Shown here one piece after another: positions 44,348 through 54,630 of a stretch of 64,000 bases of DNA. The DNA comes from Choristoneura fumiferana (taxonomy: Eukaryota; Arthropoda; Insecta; Lepidoptera; Tortricidae). Positions within the stretch are counted from its first letter, which is position 1; every line of letters begins with the position of its first letter. The notes beneath the pieces were generated by a model. It was not told the origin of the DNA, searched no databases, and worked only from the letters and a program-made list of their open reading frames with translations. The stretch spans positions 14,759,431 through 14,823,430 of the forward strand of contig NC_133482.1 of assembly GCF_025370935.1 (NCBI RefSeq). Reading direction: 5' to 3'. The position numbers were made by a program, and so were the translations under genes.

Positions 44348-44975
44348 GGGACGGATCGGCCAATGGTTAGAGACCCTGACTACGAAGCTTGAGGTCCCGG
44401 GTATGATTTCTAATGGAGGCAGATATTTGTACGAAATATGCACGCTTGTTCTCGATTCTTGGATCCTTAATATGTATGTCGTCGCGCGCGTATATTCGTA
44501 ACATTATAGTTGCTGTTTTGATTACCTAGTACCGGATCTTATCTCTGATTGGTTGATTTAAATTGTAAAGTGCAGTGAACGCAGTGTGGTGGGGCGAGTA
44601 TCGCTTCGGCGCCATTACACGAGGACAGAGTCGATGTTCACTAGATTGCCGACCACCGTTGAGAACGGTCAATTCCTGTTCCATCGAACCTGTCACGTTC
44701 ACAGTCACTCCTGTAAGTGCCTACCTACCTGTGATTCCAAATAATTACAAGTTGCAAGATAATCTGCGTTTCTCTGTATCGCCCACCGACATGGAACCTC
44801 CACCACGAGACGACGGTGATGATCCACCTACCGCTCCGTTTCGTCTCGCGCCGTCATGTATTATATTATTATTTATCTATCTAACTATGTTTATCCATTG
44901 TCTAGTATTTATAACACAGCCTTGCTCACTTTAGGACTAGTTCAGTTGGTGTCAAGTGTCCCATGATATATATTT
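44348..44975 (+). repeat. SINE family 1 split by an insertion
   Basis: The head 'cggccaatggttagagaccc' and weakened B box lie at 44348-44405. The 3' half resumes at 44861 with 'atctaactatgtttatccat', 'gactagttcagttggtgtca' and 'agtgtcccatgatat'. Removing 44477-44856 plus one TGTA restores the arrangement of 12878-13116. Confidence 0.8.
44477..44856. mobile_element. Solo-LTR-like insertion in SINE
   Basis: A 380-bp block starting TGTCGTCGCGCGCG and ending CGCGCCGTCA, flanked by TGTA (44473-44476 and 44857-44860). TG...CA ends plus a 4-bp duplication fit a solo LTR (Gypsy or BEL type). The ends are also weakly inverted, so an imperfect-TIR element is an alternative. It is GC-richer than its surroundings, and a frame without ATG (44575-44934) runs through it. 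No second LTR or internal region was found. Confidence 0.6.
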
Positions 44976-45051
44976 TTTTATATTGTGCAACTATAATTAT
45001 GTATATAACATTAGCATAGCATGATGATTTGGTCATTTGAACTCAATTTTC

Positions 45052-45165
45052 AGCCTGGGTTCGAACCCATGACCGGAGCATCATGGGTTAGAGGTTTGAC
45101 CTATGCCCTCTTAAGTCTCTACTTAAAGAAGCCATAGGTCAAACCTCTAGGCTACCATGTTTTAT
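45052..45165 (-). repeat. tRNA-like SINE head with inverted duplication
   Basis: On the minus strand it carries a B box 'gggttcgaaccca' and 'gcctagaggtttgacctatg' (A-box region of family 2). TAGAGGTTTGACCTATG (45089-45105) and its exact reverse complement (45133-45149) form a 17-bp hairpin, so the head is duplicated in inverse. Confidence 0.65.
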
Positions 45166-46244
45166 TCTTCTTTACATGTATATATCGAACATCATTAAAA
45201 ATGTTAGCAGAGAAATAGTTAACCAAAGATGCTAGTTAAACAGGAAAGAATTTTACTACAAATATACTCGTAAACTTTATTCTCCATAATTAATTTTCTC
45301 ACTGAAATTTTTCACGGCGTCGATTAATAAATTTCCACGGTTATTTTGCGCAAAGTTACCGTTAGGCTTTGACCAGGTTTTTAAATAGGTTTGATTTTAG
45401 AAACAACTTTAAGTTTATGCCATTGAGTACCGTCCGTGGGATAGTCAATAAAGCGACGGCGCTTTTAGAATGTCGATGATAAAATTTACGTTATTTTTTT
45501 AGGTTGGCAATACGGTATTCGACGATAAATGGAATATATTTTTTTGCGTTATAGTTGTTACTTATATTTAGTTAAGATTGTTTTATATTAAAATGTATGA
45601 AGGTACATACATAAATATATAAATGTTTCAAATGCACATTTTAAAAACTATTGGGGCAATATTTATGCGGAATTCAATTAACCCATCAATTATTTTAAGT
45701 TTGTCAATTGAGAGAATAATAAAGAGTTTACATACATACATACATACATATTTTACTTTTTTTATAACTTACTAGGAATTGTGTCTCACCAGGTAAATAT
45801 GTATTTTAAATTCTAATTATTAATTAATGTTCCGTATTTCAAATGCAAACCTACCTTAATCTCATTTTAAATATTATAGCAGTAATAATTTGCCTAATCC
45901 TAGCACACCAACCCTTTCTATATGAAAGCTACCGCACTATTCCCCCGGATATCAAACAGCTATCCCATCTGAAACTCCAAATTTCAATTTTCCAACGTGT
46001 AAGGTCGCCCAATGTTGTACGAAGGCGGTTCGTGCCAGAATTCCAATTTCGAAATTTGCACCGAAACGTCGCGTCATCACCGTATCTACGAAATGATTTT
46101 GTATTTCTGTTGGCAGCTGGCAACTTTGCGAATAATGGAGTGACGTTATTCGTGTTCTGGTATGTTGGACATATTTTACTTAAAATCAGATACTCTCTTT
46201 TAGTTATCTGAAAAATTGGATTAGTAGCTTTGAAATATAAAATT
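45166..46244. other. No gene; (CATA)n LINE-type tail near 45718-45750
   Basis: 'aataaagagtttacatacat' followed by (ACAT)n is a retroelement 3' end, and a second copy lies at 51182-51210. The long minus-strand frame 45929-46384 (151 codons) overlaps a plus frame and extends into the next repeat. It has no recognised family and is probably repeat-derived. Confidence 0.5.
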
Positions 46245-46680
46245 ATTACTTTCCACACCTGTCCTTCAGAAAAATAACTTTTCCTCCCTGACGAGAGGGA
46301 GCAAAGTGCAACTTTTCTGTTCAAGGCATTTCGAAGTGTTTTATAGCAAATGGCATTTTTTGAAATTGATAATTGTAAAGCCACGCCATTTTCTATGCTG
46401 GTTGTTCTTTAATAATATTTAGAATTATTTTTTTCTAGTCTCTTAATGCTCGGTGTGAAAACTTCTATGAGCCACTCGGGAACAAAATAATTTTCATCAT
46501 GGCCGTTAACACTTGAATCCCTCATTACGCTCAAGATTCTACTTTAGAATCCCTCGCTACGCTCAGGATTCTATTGCAGAATCCTTCGCTATATTCTGGA
46601 TTCAATGTACGCCCTCGCCGTAAATACACCATTTTGCTCCCTCGTGACACAAATAACTATTGCTCACCCGCGACCTTAGG
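46245..46680. repeat. Dispersed repeat with short tandem 'gaatccctcgctacgctca'
   Basis: It begins near 'aaaaataacttttcctccct' and ends 'ttttgctccctcgtgacaca'. At 46515-46605 a unit of about 38-40 bp ('agaatccctcgctacgctca' plus 'ggattctat') is repeated about two and a half times. Non-coding. Confidence 0.6.
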
Positions 46681-46785
46681 ATAGCTATGTCTAGGCAACA
46701 AATGTGTCTTTATGCAGCTCTTCCACCTCCATACCACAAAACAGATAGCTACAGCAGTCAATCTCATATATGTACTTAAATTTTT

Positions 46786-47006
46786 AACCGACTTTAAAAA
46801 AGAAGGAGGTTCTCAATTCGAGTGTATGTTTTTTTTATTCGACTGGATGGCAAACGAGCAAGTAGATCTCCTGATGGTAAGAGATCACCAGCGCCCATAA
46901 ACACCTGCAACACCAGGGGATTGCAGATGCGTTGTTAACCTAGAGGCCTAAGATGGGATACCTCAACGCGATAACTCCGTTATTTTCAAGGTTTTTAAAG
47001 TCGGTT
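46786..47006. repeat. 'aaccgactttaaaa' foldback with nested repeat
   Basis: Ends AACCGACTTTAAAAA and TTTTTAAAGTCGGTT. Inside at about 46836-46966 is 'cgactggatggcaaacgagc ... gaggcctaagatgggat', another common lepidopteran repeat fragment. A related 'caaacgagca' fragment lies at about 62010-62110. Confidence 0.6.
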
Positions 47007-47432
47007 CCATTCTTTGTTAAAAAAAAATCATACCTAAGCTCGGAGATCGCCTTAGGGTTGTCGACTATGACTTATGCATAAAAAACTATCGTGGTAGTGG
47101 CACTCGTATCTATTGTTTGATTTATTGTCGAGAATGAAACAGGAAGAATGAAAATATAAATTAATAATAACTAAAGTATTTTAATTTTAATGTCATTGTT
47201 ACCACTGGTAGTTTAAAAAACGACACGTCACCGTTTAATGTTGAATTTAAAGAACCGTTCACTGAACAGTTATACTAACTTTTTTTAGTTGCACCATTAT
47301 TTCACAAAAAAGTTCACAGACGCGTGTCCCAAGCGGATGGCAATCGCGCTCGCACTGGTCCCAACCGGTCCGAGATATCGTGTCCGTGAACAGTGTCTAT
47401 GTGTGCGTTACTCGAGCGCACTTTATATGTAG
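47007..47432. other. No gene seen
   Basis: No supported feature. GC rises slightly at 47330-47430 without a coding frame. Confidence 0.5.
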
Positions 47433-47631
47433 ACTAGCTTTTACCCGCGGCTTCGCACGCGTAAACTATTCGGTGTGGTAGCTGCAATTGAAATTTTCGG
47501 GATTTTACAAAATTCCCCTGGAAATTTCCAATATTTATATCGTGGTCTTCATTGAGGTTGTGTTGTGAATAACTACAAAATTCAAGACTCTAAACCCAGT
47601 GCTGAAGTTTCAAAATTTTTCCCTATCCAAA

Positions 47632-47795
47632 TTCAAATGCAAAATTCAAATTCAAATCATTTACTCAGTAAATAGGCCGCAATGGGCACTTTTACACGTC
47701 ATTTTTTATACTACCAGCGCTTTCGGAAAAACCATCATTGCCAAGAAGAATGCGCCGCAAGAAACTTGGCAGAAAGTCATTTTTTCAAAATAAAA
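47632..47795 (-). mobile_element. Retroelement 3' end nested in the repeat
   Basis: Reverse of the 40016-40263 type: 'aaattcaaattcaaatcatt' tail side, then 'gtaaataggccgcaatgggc', 'gccaagaagaatgcgccgca', 'cttggcagaaagtcattttt'. The host repeat resumes at 'ggtatcccgtgg'. Confidence 0.75.
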
Positions 47796-47802
47796 TAGGT
47801 AT

Positions 47803-48480
47803 CCCGTGGTAATATCGGGTCAAAAAGTCGTCTTTGTGTTTTTCTAGACATCCAGCTTCCTACATACCAAATTTCATGACTCTAAGCTCAGCGGTTAATA
47901 TTTCAAGATTTTATCCCTATCCCGTGGGAATATCGGGGTAAAAAATAGCCTATGTATTATTCCAGAGGTCCAGCTACCTACATACCAAATTTCATGTCTC
48001 TAAGCCCAGTGGTTGTTATTTCGAGATTTTATCCCTAGGTATCCCGTGGGAATATCGGGTCAAAAAGTCGCTTATGTGTTATTCCAGACGTCTAGCTACC
48101 TACATACTAAATTTCATGACTCTAAGCCCAGCGGTTATTATTTCAAGATTATATCCCTATCCCGGGGGAATATCGGGATAAAAAGTAGCCTATGTGCTAT
48201 TCCAGAGGTCCAGCTACCTACATACTAAATTTCATGGCTCTAAGCCCTGCGGTTGTTATTTCAAGATTTTATCCCTAGGTATCCCGTGGGAATATCGGGT
48301 CAAAAAGTCACCTATCTGTTATTCCAAACGTCTAACTACCTACATATCAAATTTCATGACTCTAAGCCCAGAGGTTGTTATTTCGAGATTTTATCCCTAT
48401 CCCGTGGGAATACCGGGATAAAAAGTATCCTATGTTTTAATCCAGGTTATAAACTAACTTTTCGCCAAATTTCATCCAAA
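47803..48480 (+). repeat. Tandem array, alternating 118/122-bp units
   Basis: The marker 'cccg(t/g)gg' recurs at 47803, 47921, 48043, 48161, 48283 and 48401, giving spacings of 118, 122, 118, 122, 118. Odd units carry 'cgggtcaaaaagtc' and mostly 'acgtct'. Even units carry 'cggg(g/a)taaaaa' and, in the first two, 'aggtcc'. Unit pairs therefore form a 240-bp higher-order repeat. Because 240 is a multiple of three, frames stay open across it by chance. Confidence 0.88.
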
Positions 48481-48710
48481 TCCGTCCAGCCGTTTCAGCG
48501 TGAAAAAGTAACAAACATACTCACTCACTCACTCACTCACTCACATACTCACTCACTCACAAACTTTCACATTTATAATATTAGTAGGATTGAATTCTGT
48601 ACCTATCTATTTTGTATCCATACTGTGAGCACACACAAATCACACAAACCCAACTATCACCACCACTACACTACGCTGAAGCGTTTCACACTCATGCTAC
48701 TAGACGTTAT

Positions 48711-49089
48711 GCCCTGATCACACGTACCGAGTAGAGTGGCGAGAGAGTGTCCTCGGCCGAGTGCTCGGTTCGTGTGTACTATGTGACGAGTACTCGGCCT
48801 AGTACTCGGCCGAGCAAACCCTGGTTTGTTTACTAGGCCGAGTGCCCACCCCCGCAACTCCTCTCAGCATACCCCGCGCCGACTCGCTCGCCACTCGGCA
48901 GGTATGAACTCGTTCACTCGCCACTCGCCAGTCAGTAGCGTTGTCGTAGCGAGCGGCCGCGCAACCGCGTATTGGCCACTGTCACCAGGAAAATCAAAAT
49001 GCGTGTAAACACCTACTCGCCTACCCTATTCTCACGGCCGAGTACCAATTTGCTGTCTCGCCATGCTACTCGGTACGTGTGATCAGGGC
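48711..49089. mobile_element. GC-rich MITE, 'gccctgatcacacgtaccga' TIRs
   Basis: The left GCCCTGATCACACGTACCGA (extending to 23 bp) is matched exactly in inverse at the right end. The interior repeats CTCGGCCGAG-type palindromes near 48755-48845 and ACTCGC words. No intact protein is seen. The target duplication is unclear. Confidence 0.82.
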
Positions 49090-49919
49090 AATAAACTAAC
49101 AACGACGACGATCCATCCTTGCTGTGTTATTCAGCAGACACAATGACACATGAAATGAAATAAAAAAAAATTACAAATAGAAAACAGTTACAGAAATACC
49201 CAGGTTGAAATTACCAAAAACAACACGCATTATCATTCGTTATAATGACATCTCTACATTCCATGTTCTAATGTGATTGCGATGTCCACTAGCACTCATT
49301 GTTCGACGACACCGTCGATTCCTTTTTCATTTTAAGTTCATTTTGAATAGCTCTATCGCTCGCTTAATATCCAGACTTCAACGTTCACGTTTATGCAGAG
49401 TCATGCTTTTGAAACTTCCATTTACATTAACTTTTATATGAACTAGTTACTGAAATTTCAAAAGTGTTCCAATATTTCCAACTACTTCTAGGAAATTATT
49501 CTTTTCAGCATCTACCAGTTGAAAACAGAGAGTTTTTACTTTTTTATATATATATTTTATTTGATTTTGCGATTTTACCTTATAAATTACATATGTTACT
49601 TTAATAATAACTATGTACTTACTTACTTAACTAAAAAAATAACTAACCTAAAATTACCCTTCTCCCCCTGCATCATGCCTTATTTAAAGTGTCCCCGTCA
49701 AACTGGACGTATTGCCTATCTGCACCGTACTGGATACCTTTATAAGTTGTATTTAATATATACGGCGCGCAACTTTGTATAGATCCAAGTCAATGAAAAT
49801 GTTTTAAGCAAAGAAGCTAACAACATAAAGTATAGTATTGTATTGTACGTAAGTCAAATTATAATATGAAACTTATGTTACTATTTCCGTTTGTATAAAA
49901 AATTCGCGCTGTTATATTT
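49090..49919. other. No gene seen
   Basis: AT-rich. The plus open frame 49519-49782 is Tyr/Leu/Ile/Asn-rich, as expected from random AT-rich DNA. Confidence 0.55.
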
Positions 49920-50120
49920 CGCGCTTTTGCCCGCGGCTTCGCCAGCGTGGAATTCGGTTATCACGCGCTGTTTCCTCGGGAACAGTGCATTTTTCCGGGA
50001 TTAAAAGTAGCCTATGTCACTCTTTGATCCATAAAATATCTCTATGCTAAAAATCTCGTCAATCCGTCGCTCCGTTTCGTCGTGAAAGACGGTCAAACAT
50101 ACAAACACACTCTTCATGTC
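49920..50120 (+). repeat. 'cccgcggcttcgccagcgtg' dispersed repeat
   Basis: Order: 'gcccgcggcttcgccagcgt', 'cacgcgctgtttcctcggga', 'aaaagtagcctatgtcactc', 'aatccgtcgctccgtttcgt'. It is close to 8272-8454 and its 3' end is lost. Confidence 0.72.
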
Positions 50121-50234
50121 TTTATATTTTGGAGGTAGCTATTATTGTTAAATGTAATGAGTCTCTATTTGTAAAGGTTTCAGACACACGTAAGCTCCCA
50201 GTATCATAATACCCTAAGGCATATAGGATGCAAA

Positions 50235-50405
50235 ACTGCGCTGATGCAAAAAAGTTTACTAGGAATGGCACCACACATATAATAAAATTCCCGCTAATAT
50301 TAAAGTACTGAATCTTAATCAGTTTAAGAAGAAATTGACATCTTTATTATTGGATAAATGTTATTATAGAGAATCCCTTAAATTTTTAAAATCTTTGTAA
50401 TTTAC
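50235..50405 (+). pseudogene. Non-LTR retrotransposon ORF2 C-terminal fragment
   Basis: In one frame: YNKIPANIKVLNLNQFKKKL then TSLLLDKCYYRESLKFLKSL and a stop at about 50400. 'YNKLP--IK-LNL--FK-KLK-LLL-K-YY' is a recurrent C-terminal pattern of insect non-LTR reverse transcriptases. Everything upstream is lost. Confidence 0.65.
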
Positions 50406-51465
50406 CTATGTTATACAAATAAATCATTTCATTCATTCATTCACAGATTATCGCATTTATTTCGCATTTACTATGGACTGTGGATTCCTCTAAAATAAAA
50501 GCTTAGTTTAGATCTACAGAAAAACGTGTAGCTGCATTAAAGCAAACCACTTTGAAGTAGTCAACCAAGCGTCGCTGTGTGCAACTTGTGCGATTTTTCT
50601 TTGAGATCTAAACCGAGTTTCAATTCTATGGTCTATCCATTATTAGTCTGTCATAACAGCGGGGGTTAATGAATCATTTGGCGGAGGTCAGCCTAATGGC
50701 CGGTAAATTATAGCCGTTAAGATCCAGGTTGCTCGCTGAAAGGTGCGCTTTAGTGTTATAGTGAGTTATTGGCTCTATAAAACGTTACGTTTTTAGGCGG
50801 TAGTGAGTGGAAACATCGATGTTTTTCGCAATACGATAGAATGGTTGGATCGATATTTGCGATGTATGGTTTGATAGTGTGGTGGGGTTCATGGTAGATC
50901 TCATTTTCTAAGATGTTTAGAGTTGAGTTGGGTACTTACTTAACTAAGGGACCTACATACCTGAATAAATTAAAGTTTTATGTTTTTTAATGTATTTTTG
51001 TAATTTAGGTTGCATTTCTGGCTTTAATAGTTAAATATTAAGTTAATTTTAACATAATTTTTGTATCGAATTTACCTAGAAAACTGAGTAAAAATGATAA
51101 AATTTAACTACCATGCCGGACAAAATTTATTTTGCAAAACATTTCACGAAACAAACATAGAAATTTTTATTTTGTTTCTACAATAAAGAGTTTACATACA
51201 TACATACATGTTACTCAAGAGATATTTGAAAAATCCAAAATTAAACAATAACTCACGATTATAAGTCAAAAACGTTCCTATTAGTTTCGGTCATTTCGGA
51301 AGATCTTTTTCATAGATGAGTCCGTTCACGACAGTGGCGCCCCCCGCGCTGCCTCGCACTAGACCTCTCCTGACTTATAATCGTCGGTTGAACCATTTAA
51401 TTCTGTACTTTTTTCACAGCAGATTTTTATTTGAAGTCTTAACTTATTGTAAGTCGATTAGACAT
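50406..51465. other. No gene; LINE-type tail near 51182-51210
   Basis: 'caataaagagtttacataca' plus (TACA)n equals the tail at 45718-45750. Otherwise nothing recognised, apart from a GC-rich spot at 51335-51375. Confidence 0.5.
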
Positions 51466-51645
51466 TAAGAAAGAAAGAAAGAAAGAAAACATTTATTCGT
51501 GACATTAAAAAAGACAGCAACAATAATAAAAATAAATTAAAAAATTGTTACGTATGCATGTCACGAAATGGTCCCGAATCAGCATTCTGCCGGTCTTGCG
51601 AACGGCGCTGGTCTTCCTTTGGGACCATCTGGTCATTAAACATTG
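51466..51645 (-). repeat. LINE 3' end with (TTTC)n tail
   Basis: On the minus strand it ends 'cacgaataaatgttttcttt' followed by (CTTT)n, a polyadenylation-like signal then a simple tail. Body words include 'gaccagcgccgttcgcaaga'. No coding capacity remains. Confidence 0.6.
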
Positions 51646-52117
51646 AAAAAAAGTACAGCTAAGTGAGACCGATACAATTTTTAGTTTAAGAATATAAAAA
51701 TACTTTCCTATTTAAATAAAATAAAAAAATACTAACATTACAAAATGGGTTGCCAGTATATAAAAAAGAAATAGGCATAGGCCAGTCTCCTTTACCCTTC
51801 TCACTCCTAACAAAAGCAAAAGAAAAAAGAAGAATAGACAAAACAAAACAACAAGCGATTGATTCGCCAACCAAATTGCGATTTCTAAAACTTATTCGAC
51901 TAAAGAAAGATACAAAGTTGATATACATCAATATTCTTCGGTATCCCAAATAGTAAAGAAATGTGAATAAAAAGTATCAGTACAGTTGCCATGAAACAAT
52001 TTGTGTTTCAAATAAATAAGGCCGTGCAACCATTAAGATTGTTTTTTTGGAATCTATTTGTATTTTTTATTTCAATTCCAAATTTTTTGTTACTTTTACG
52101 GTCATCCTGTAAAACCC
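51646..52117. other. No gene seen
   Basis: The opposite-strand frames 51686-51949 and 51750-51953 overlap each other, show no family, and are likely chance. Confidence 0.5.
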
Positions 52118-52240
52118 ATATCGAAAATACGAACTGAAATATAGATGCATAGAAAAACCAAAAAAATAAGACCAGCGCTGGGAATCGAACCCAGGTCCTC
52201 GGCATTCCGTGCCACGTGCTATACCACGTATACCACGTAT
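52118..52240 (-). repeat. tRNA-derived SINE, family 3, left arm of pair
   Basis: On the minus strand it reads 'gtggtatagcacgtggcacg', 'gacctgggttcgattcccag' (B box), 'cgctggtcttatttttttgg', then 'tgcatctatatttcagttcg'. It faces an almost identical plus-strand copy. Confidence 0.78.
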
Positions 52241-52249
52241 CGATTGTCC

Positions 52250-52378
52250 AGTGGTGGTGTAGTGGTATAGCACGTGGCACGGAATGCCGAGGACCTGAGT
52301 TCGATTCCCTGCGCTGGTCTTATTTTTCTGGTTTTTCTATGCATCTATTATATTTCAGTTTGTATTTTCGATATCGAT
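52250..52378 (+). repeat. tRNA-derived SINE, family 3, right arm of pair
   Basis: The head 'gtggtggtgtagtggtatag' resembles a tRNA A-box region and 'gacctgagttcgattccctg' the B box. The body matches the left arm. Heads meet in the centre, making a palindrome of about 260 bp. Confidence 0.8.
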
Positions 52379-52570
52379 TCGATATATTTAAGACGTGCAT
52401 TTGGAACAACCCTATGCTCGGTACAAGGGACATTAAGGGCACTAAAGTTATATCATAACGACTCATAGTCCTTTGACATTAAGTTCCATCAACCTTGCTG
52501 TTTTACACCTTGTCAATAGCACGACATAAATGAAGGGTCAACGGAAAGAACATGCTTAGTCACCATTTTT

Positions 52571-53117
52571 AGGGTTCCGGAGCCAAAATGGCAAAAACGG
52601 AACCCTTATAGTTTCGCCATGTCTGTCTGTCTGTCTGTCCGTCCGCAGCTTTGCTCAGGGACTATCAATGCTAGAAAGCTGTAATTTTGCACGGATATAT
52701 AAGTAAACTTTTAGGGTACCTCCCATAGACGTAAAGTGGGGGTGATTTTTTTTCTCATCCGACCCTATAGTGTGGGATATCGTTGGATAGGTATTTTAAA
52801 ACCATTAGGGGGTTGCTAAAACGATTTTTCGATTTAGTGATTTGTTTGCGAAATATTCAACTTTAAAATGCAAATTTTCATTAAAATCGAGCGTCGTCGT
52901 CCCCCCCTCTAAAATCTAAACCGGTGGATGTAAAAACTTGAAAAAAATGAGCATTATTAGTAGTTCATGATTAAATAGCAGCCTAAGGTATAAAATATAC
53001 CTAAACTTGGAACTTTCCGTATAAAATAAGAAATCCTTAGAAAAGTATTACTTAATTTTTTCGTATTGGCTACGGAACCCTATTTTGGGCGTGTCCAACA
53101 CGCTCTTGGCCGGTTTT
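52571..53117 (+). repeat. 'agggttccggagcc ... ctcttggccggtttt' repeat
   Basis: Starts 'agggttccggagccaaaatg', then a (CTGT)n run at 52620-52643, 'ctagaaagctgtaattttgc', and ends 'tgtccaacacgctcttggcc'. A reverse copy lies at 55257-55881. Non-coding. Confidence 0.78.
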
Positions 53118-53408
53118 TTTAAATTGAGATTTTAATCTCAAAATGTAGAGCTCACAAAGTACTATGACTTACCACTGAATTAAATAATCTGAAAACATAA
53201 TAAAATCTATTTTTTTATCTTTTAAATAAATGGTAACCATAGTAATTGTTCGTGATGACTAACTTTCAAACCGCTATAACTCAAAAAGTTGCTTAGGTGA
53301 CTAGACACGTTCTTTCCGTGGACCCTTCAAATAATGTCACCGAAACGTCAACCGAGATAGTTTGTTTTCTTCTTTCAAAATGAGGAGTCAGTAGACCAGT
53401 AACCGGAT
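53118..53408. other. No gene seen
   Basis: AT-rich, nothing recognised. Confidence 0.5.
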
Positions 53409-53944
53409 CATCATCATCGTCATCTCAGCCTTTACCGATTGTGGCCTGTAACACGAGAAAATAATTAAAACATTGACCATACTCGACAAATTGGACAACT
53501 TTAGTTCAGCGACTTTTAAAAAAAAAAAAATATTTTTTTTATTACACTTTAAAGTTTATTGGAAAAAGCAACGTAAAGCAAAATGCTTGATGTTTGTACG
53601 GTGTCAGTTGAATTCTAGGATGCCGTAAATTAATAACAGTATTTACTTTGTATGAAAAATAGATAATCGAAGTATTTCATTATTTTTAAAAATCGCTGAA
53701 GTAATAATGTTCGCTTTGACGCGATCTGTGATTTAATTATTTGCTTCTATTACAGGCCACACCCAGTATATACGTCCTGCTCTTCTCTCAAGATAAAGAT
53801 AACAGGGCTTGGGTTGTAGTTCCCACGCGGGCCCAGAGCGGATTGGGAACTTCATACACACCATTGAATTAATTCAAGATGTTTTCCTGCACCGTAAAGC
53901 GCGTAGTAAATTTAGAAAGTTACTTGATATTTCGAAACACTAAC
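53409..53944 (-). repeat. SINE family 2 interrupted by a MITE
   Basis: Reverse SINE tail 'tcatcatcatcgtcatctca' at 53409-53434. The body resumes at 53767 with 'tatacgtcctgctcttctct', 'cacgcgggcccagagcggat' and 'ttcctgcaccgtaaagcgcg'. Removing the MITE and one TA restores the usual order. The head end runs into another MITE at about 53945. Confidence 0.8.
53435..53766. mobile_element. TA-flanked MITE 'ccgggtgtggcc' copy 3, nested
   Basis: Ends CCGATTGTGGCCTG and AGGCCACACCCAG, TA on both sides, core as at 6133 and 9822. It sits inside the SINE at its 'ta|tacgtcc' position, so the TA duplication is confirmed by the host repeat. Confidence 0.85.
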
Positions 53945-54063
53945 CCTCTGTTTCGCCATCCATTGATTAAATTAATTTGACGGATAAATGTGATGCCGTC
54001 TCTGTTTGTTTTGTTAGAATAGACGAAACGGCATATCATTTATCTAGAAGGTGAAACAGCCCC
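53945..54063. mobile_element. 'gtttcacca' MITE, decayed copy
   Basis: 'ctgtttcgccatccattgat', 'tgatgccgtctctgtttgtt', 'aacggcatatcatttatcta' and 'ggtgaaacagccc' correspond to both ends and the centre of the 2888-3028 element. Confidence 0.68.
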
Positions 54064-54521
54064 TAAAATATGAAAGCAAATTAGACAAAAAGCCCAAAAA
54101 CGTGAAGCAAAATATTCAGTAAAATTTCAAACCGCATTGAAAAAATCGCTTTGACTCCACCCAATATCCTAAAATGGAACGTACGTAACTTATAAAATTG
54201 GATACAACCATACAGAAGCTGGAATGTGTATCGCTCTAGGTTTTAAAAAAAATCAATATGGCACTCGATCTCAAATAGGATTGGGCATTTGATGTGGCAT
54301 TCCATCCGGGCGATTTTTCCGCGTATATAAGGTCGTTTTTGGCATTCGCGCTTACACCCTATGTAGAATAAGCCGAACGTGCGTTTACGCGCTCATTGCT
54401 GCGTGTCCGGTGCTCTAAGAAAACTAAATAGAAAAAAAACAAAGATTATAACTAGGCATCGGAGTTTTCATCGCACATTAAGACGTTAGCGAGCCATAGA
54501 GTCGACATCATTTCACTTTAT
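54064..54521. other. No gene seen
   Basis: AT-rich. No frame, repeat or inverted ends recognised. Confidence 0.5.
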
Positions 54522-54575
54522 TGTGAAGTTCCCAATCCGCACTGGGTTCGTATGGGAGATGCCCCGAGATGATGA
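54522..54575 (+). repeat. SINE family 2 fragment
   Basis: 'gaagttcccaatccgcactg' followed by a decayed 'ggttcgtatggga', matching the body centre only. Confidence 0.65.
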
Positions 54576-54630
54576 TCACTCCGGTAACTCAATCAGTTCT
54601 GCTTCGATACTTTCCCAGTAAATAAGTTAA

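Larger units (their letters stand above)
47433..48594 (+). repeat. Long 'cccgcggcttcgc' repeat containing a tandem array
   Basis: Head 'ctagcttttacccgcggctt', tail 'ccgtccagccgtttcagcgt', (ACTC)n at 48519-48560, and end 'catttataatattagtagga'. Compared with 5943-6130 it is expanded by the tandem array at 47803-48480 and interrupted by a retroelement end at 47632-47795. Confidence 0.8.

Noticed and set aside
45929..46384. 151-codon minus-strand open frame
   Set aside because: It overlaps an opposite-strand frame and runs into dispersed repeat sequence. It lacks a recognisable domain and has coding-neutral composition.
47803..48480. CRISPR-like array from regular spacing
   Set aside because: The units are wholly repetitive with no unique spacers, and the genome is eukaryotic.
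48013..48717. Long overlapping open frames over the tandem array
   Set aside because: The 240-bp unit is a multiple of three, so one stop-free unit stays open on repetition. The sequence is a known type of non-coding dispersed repeat.
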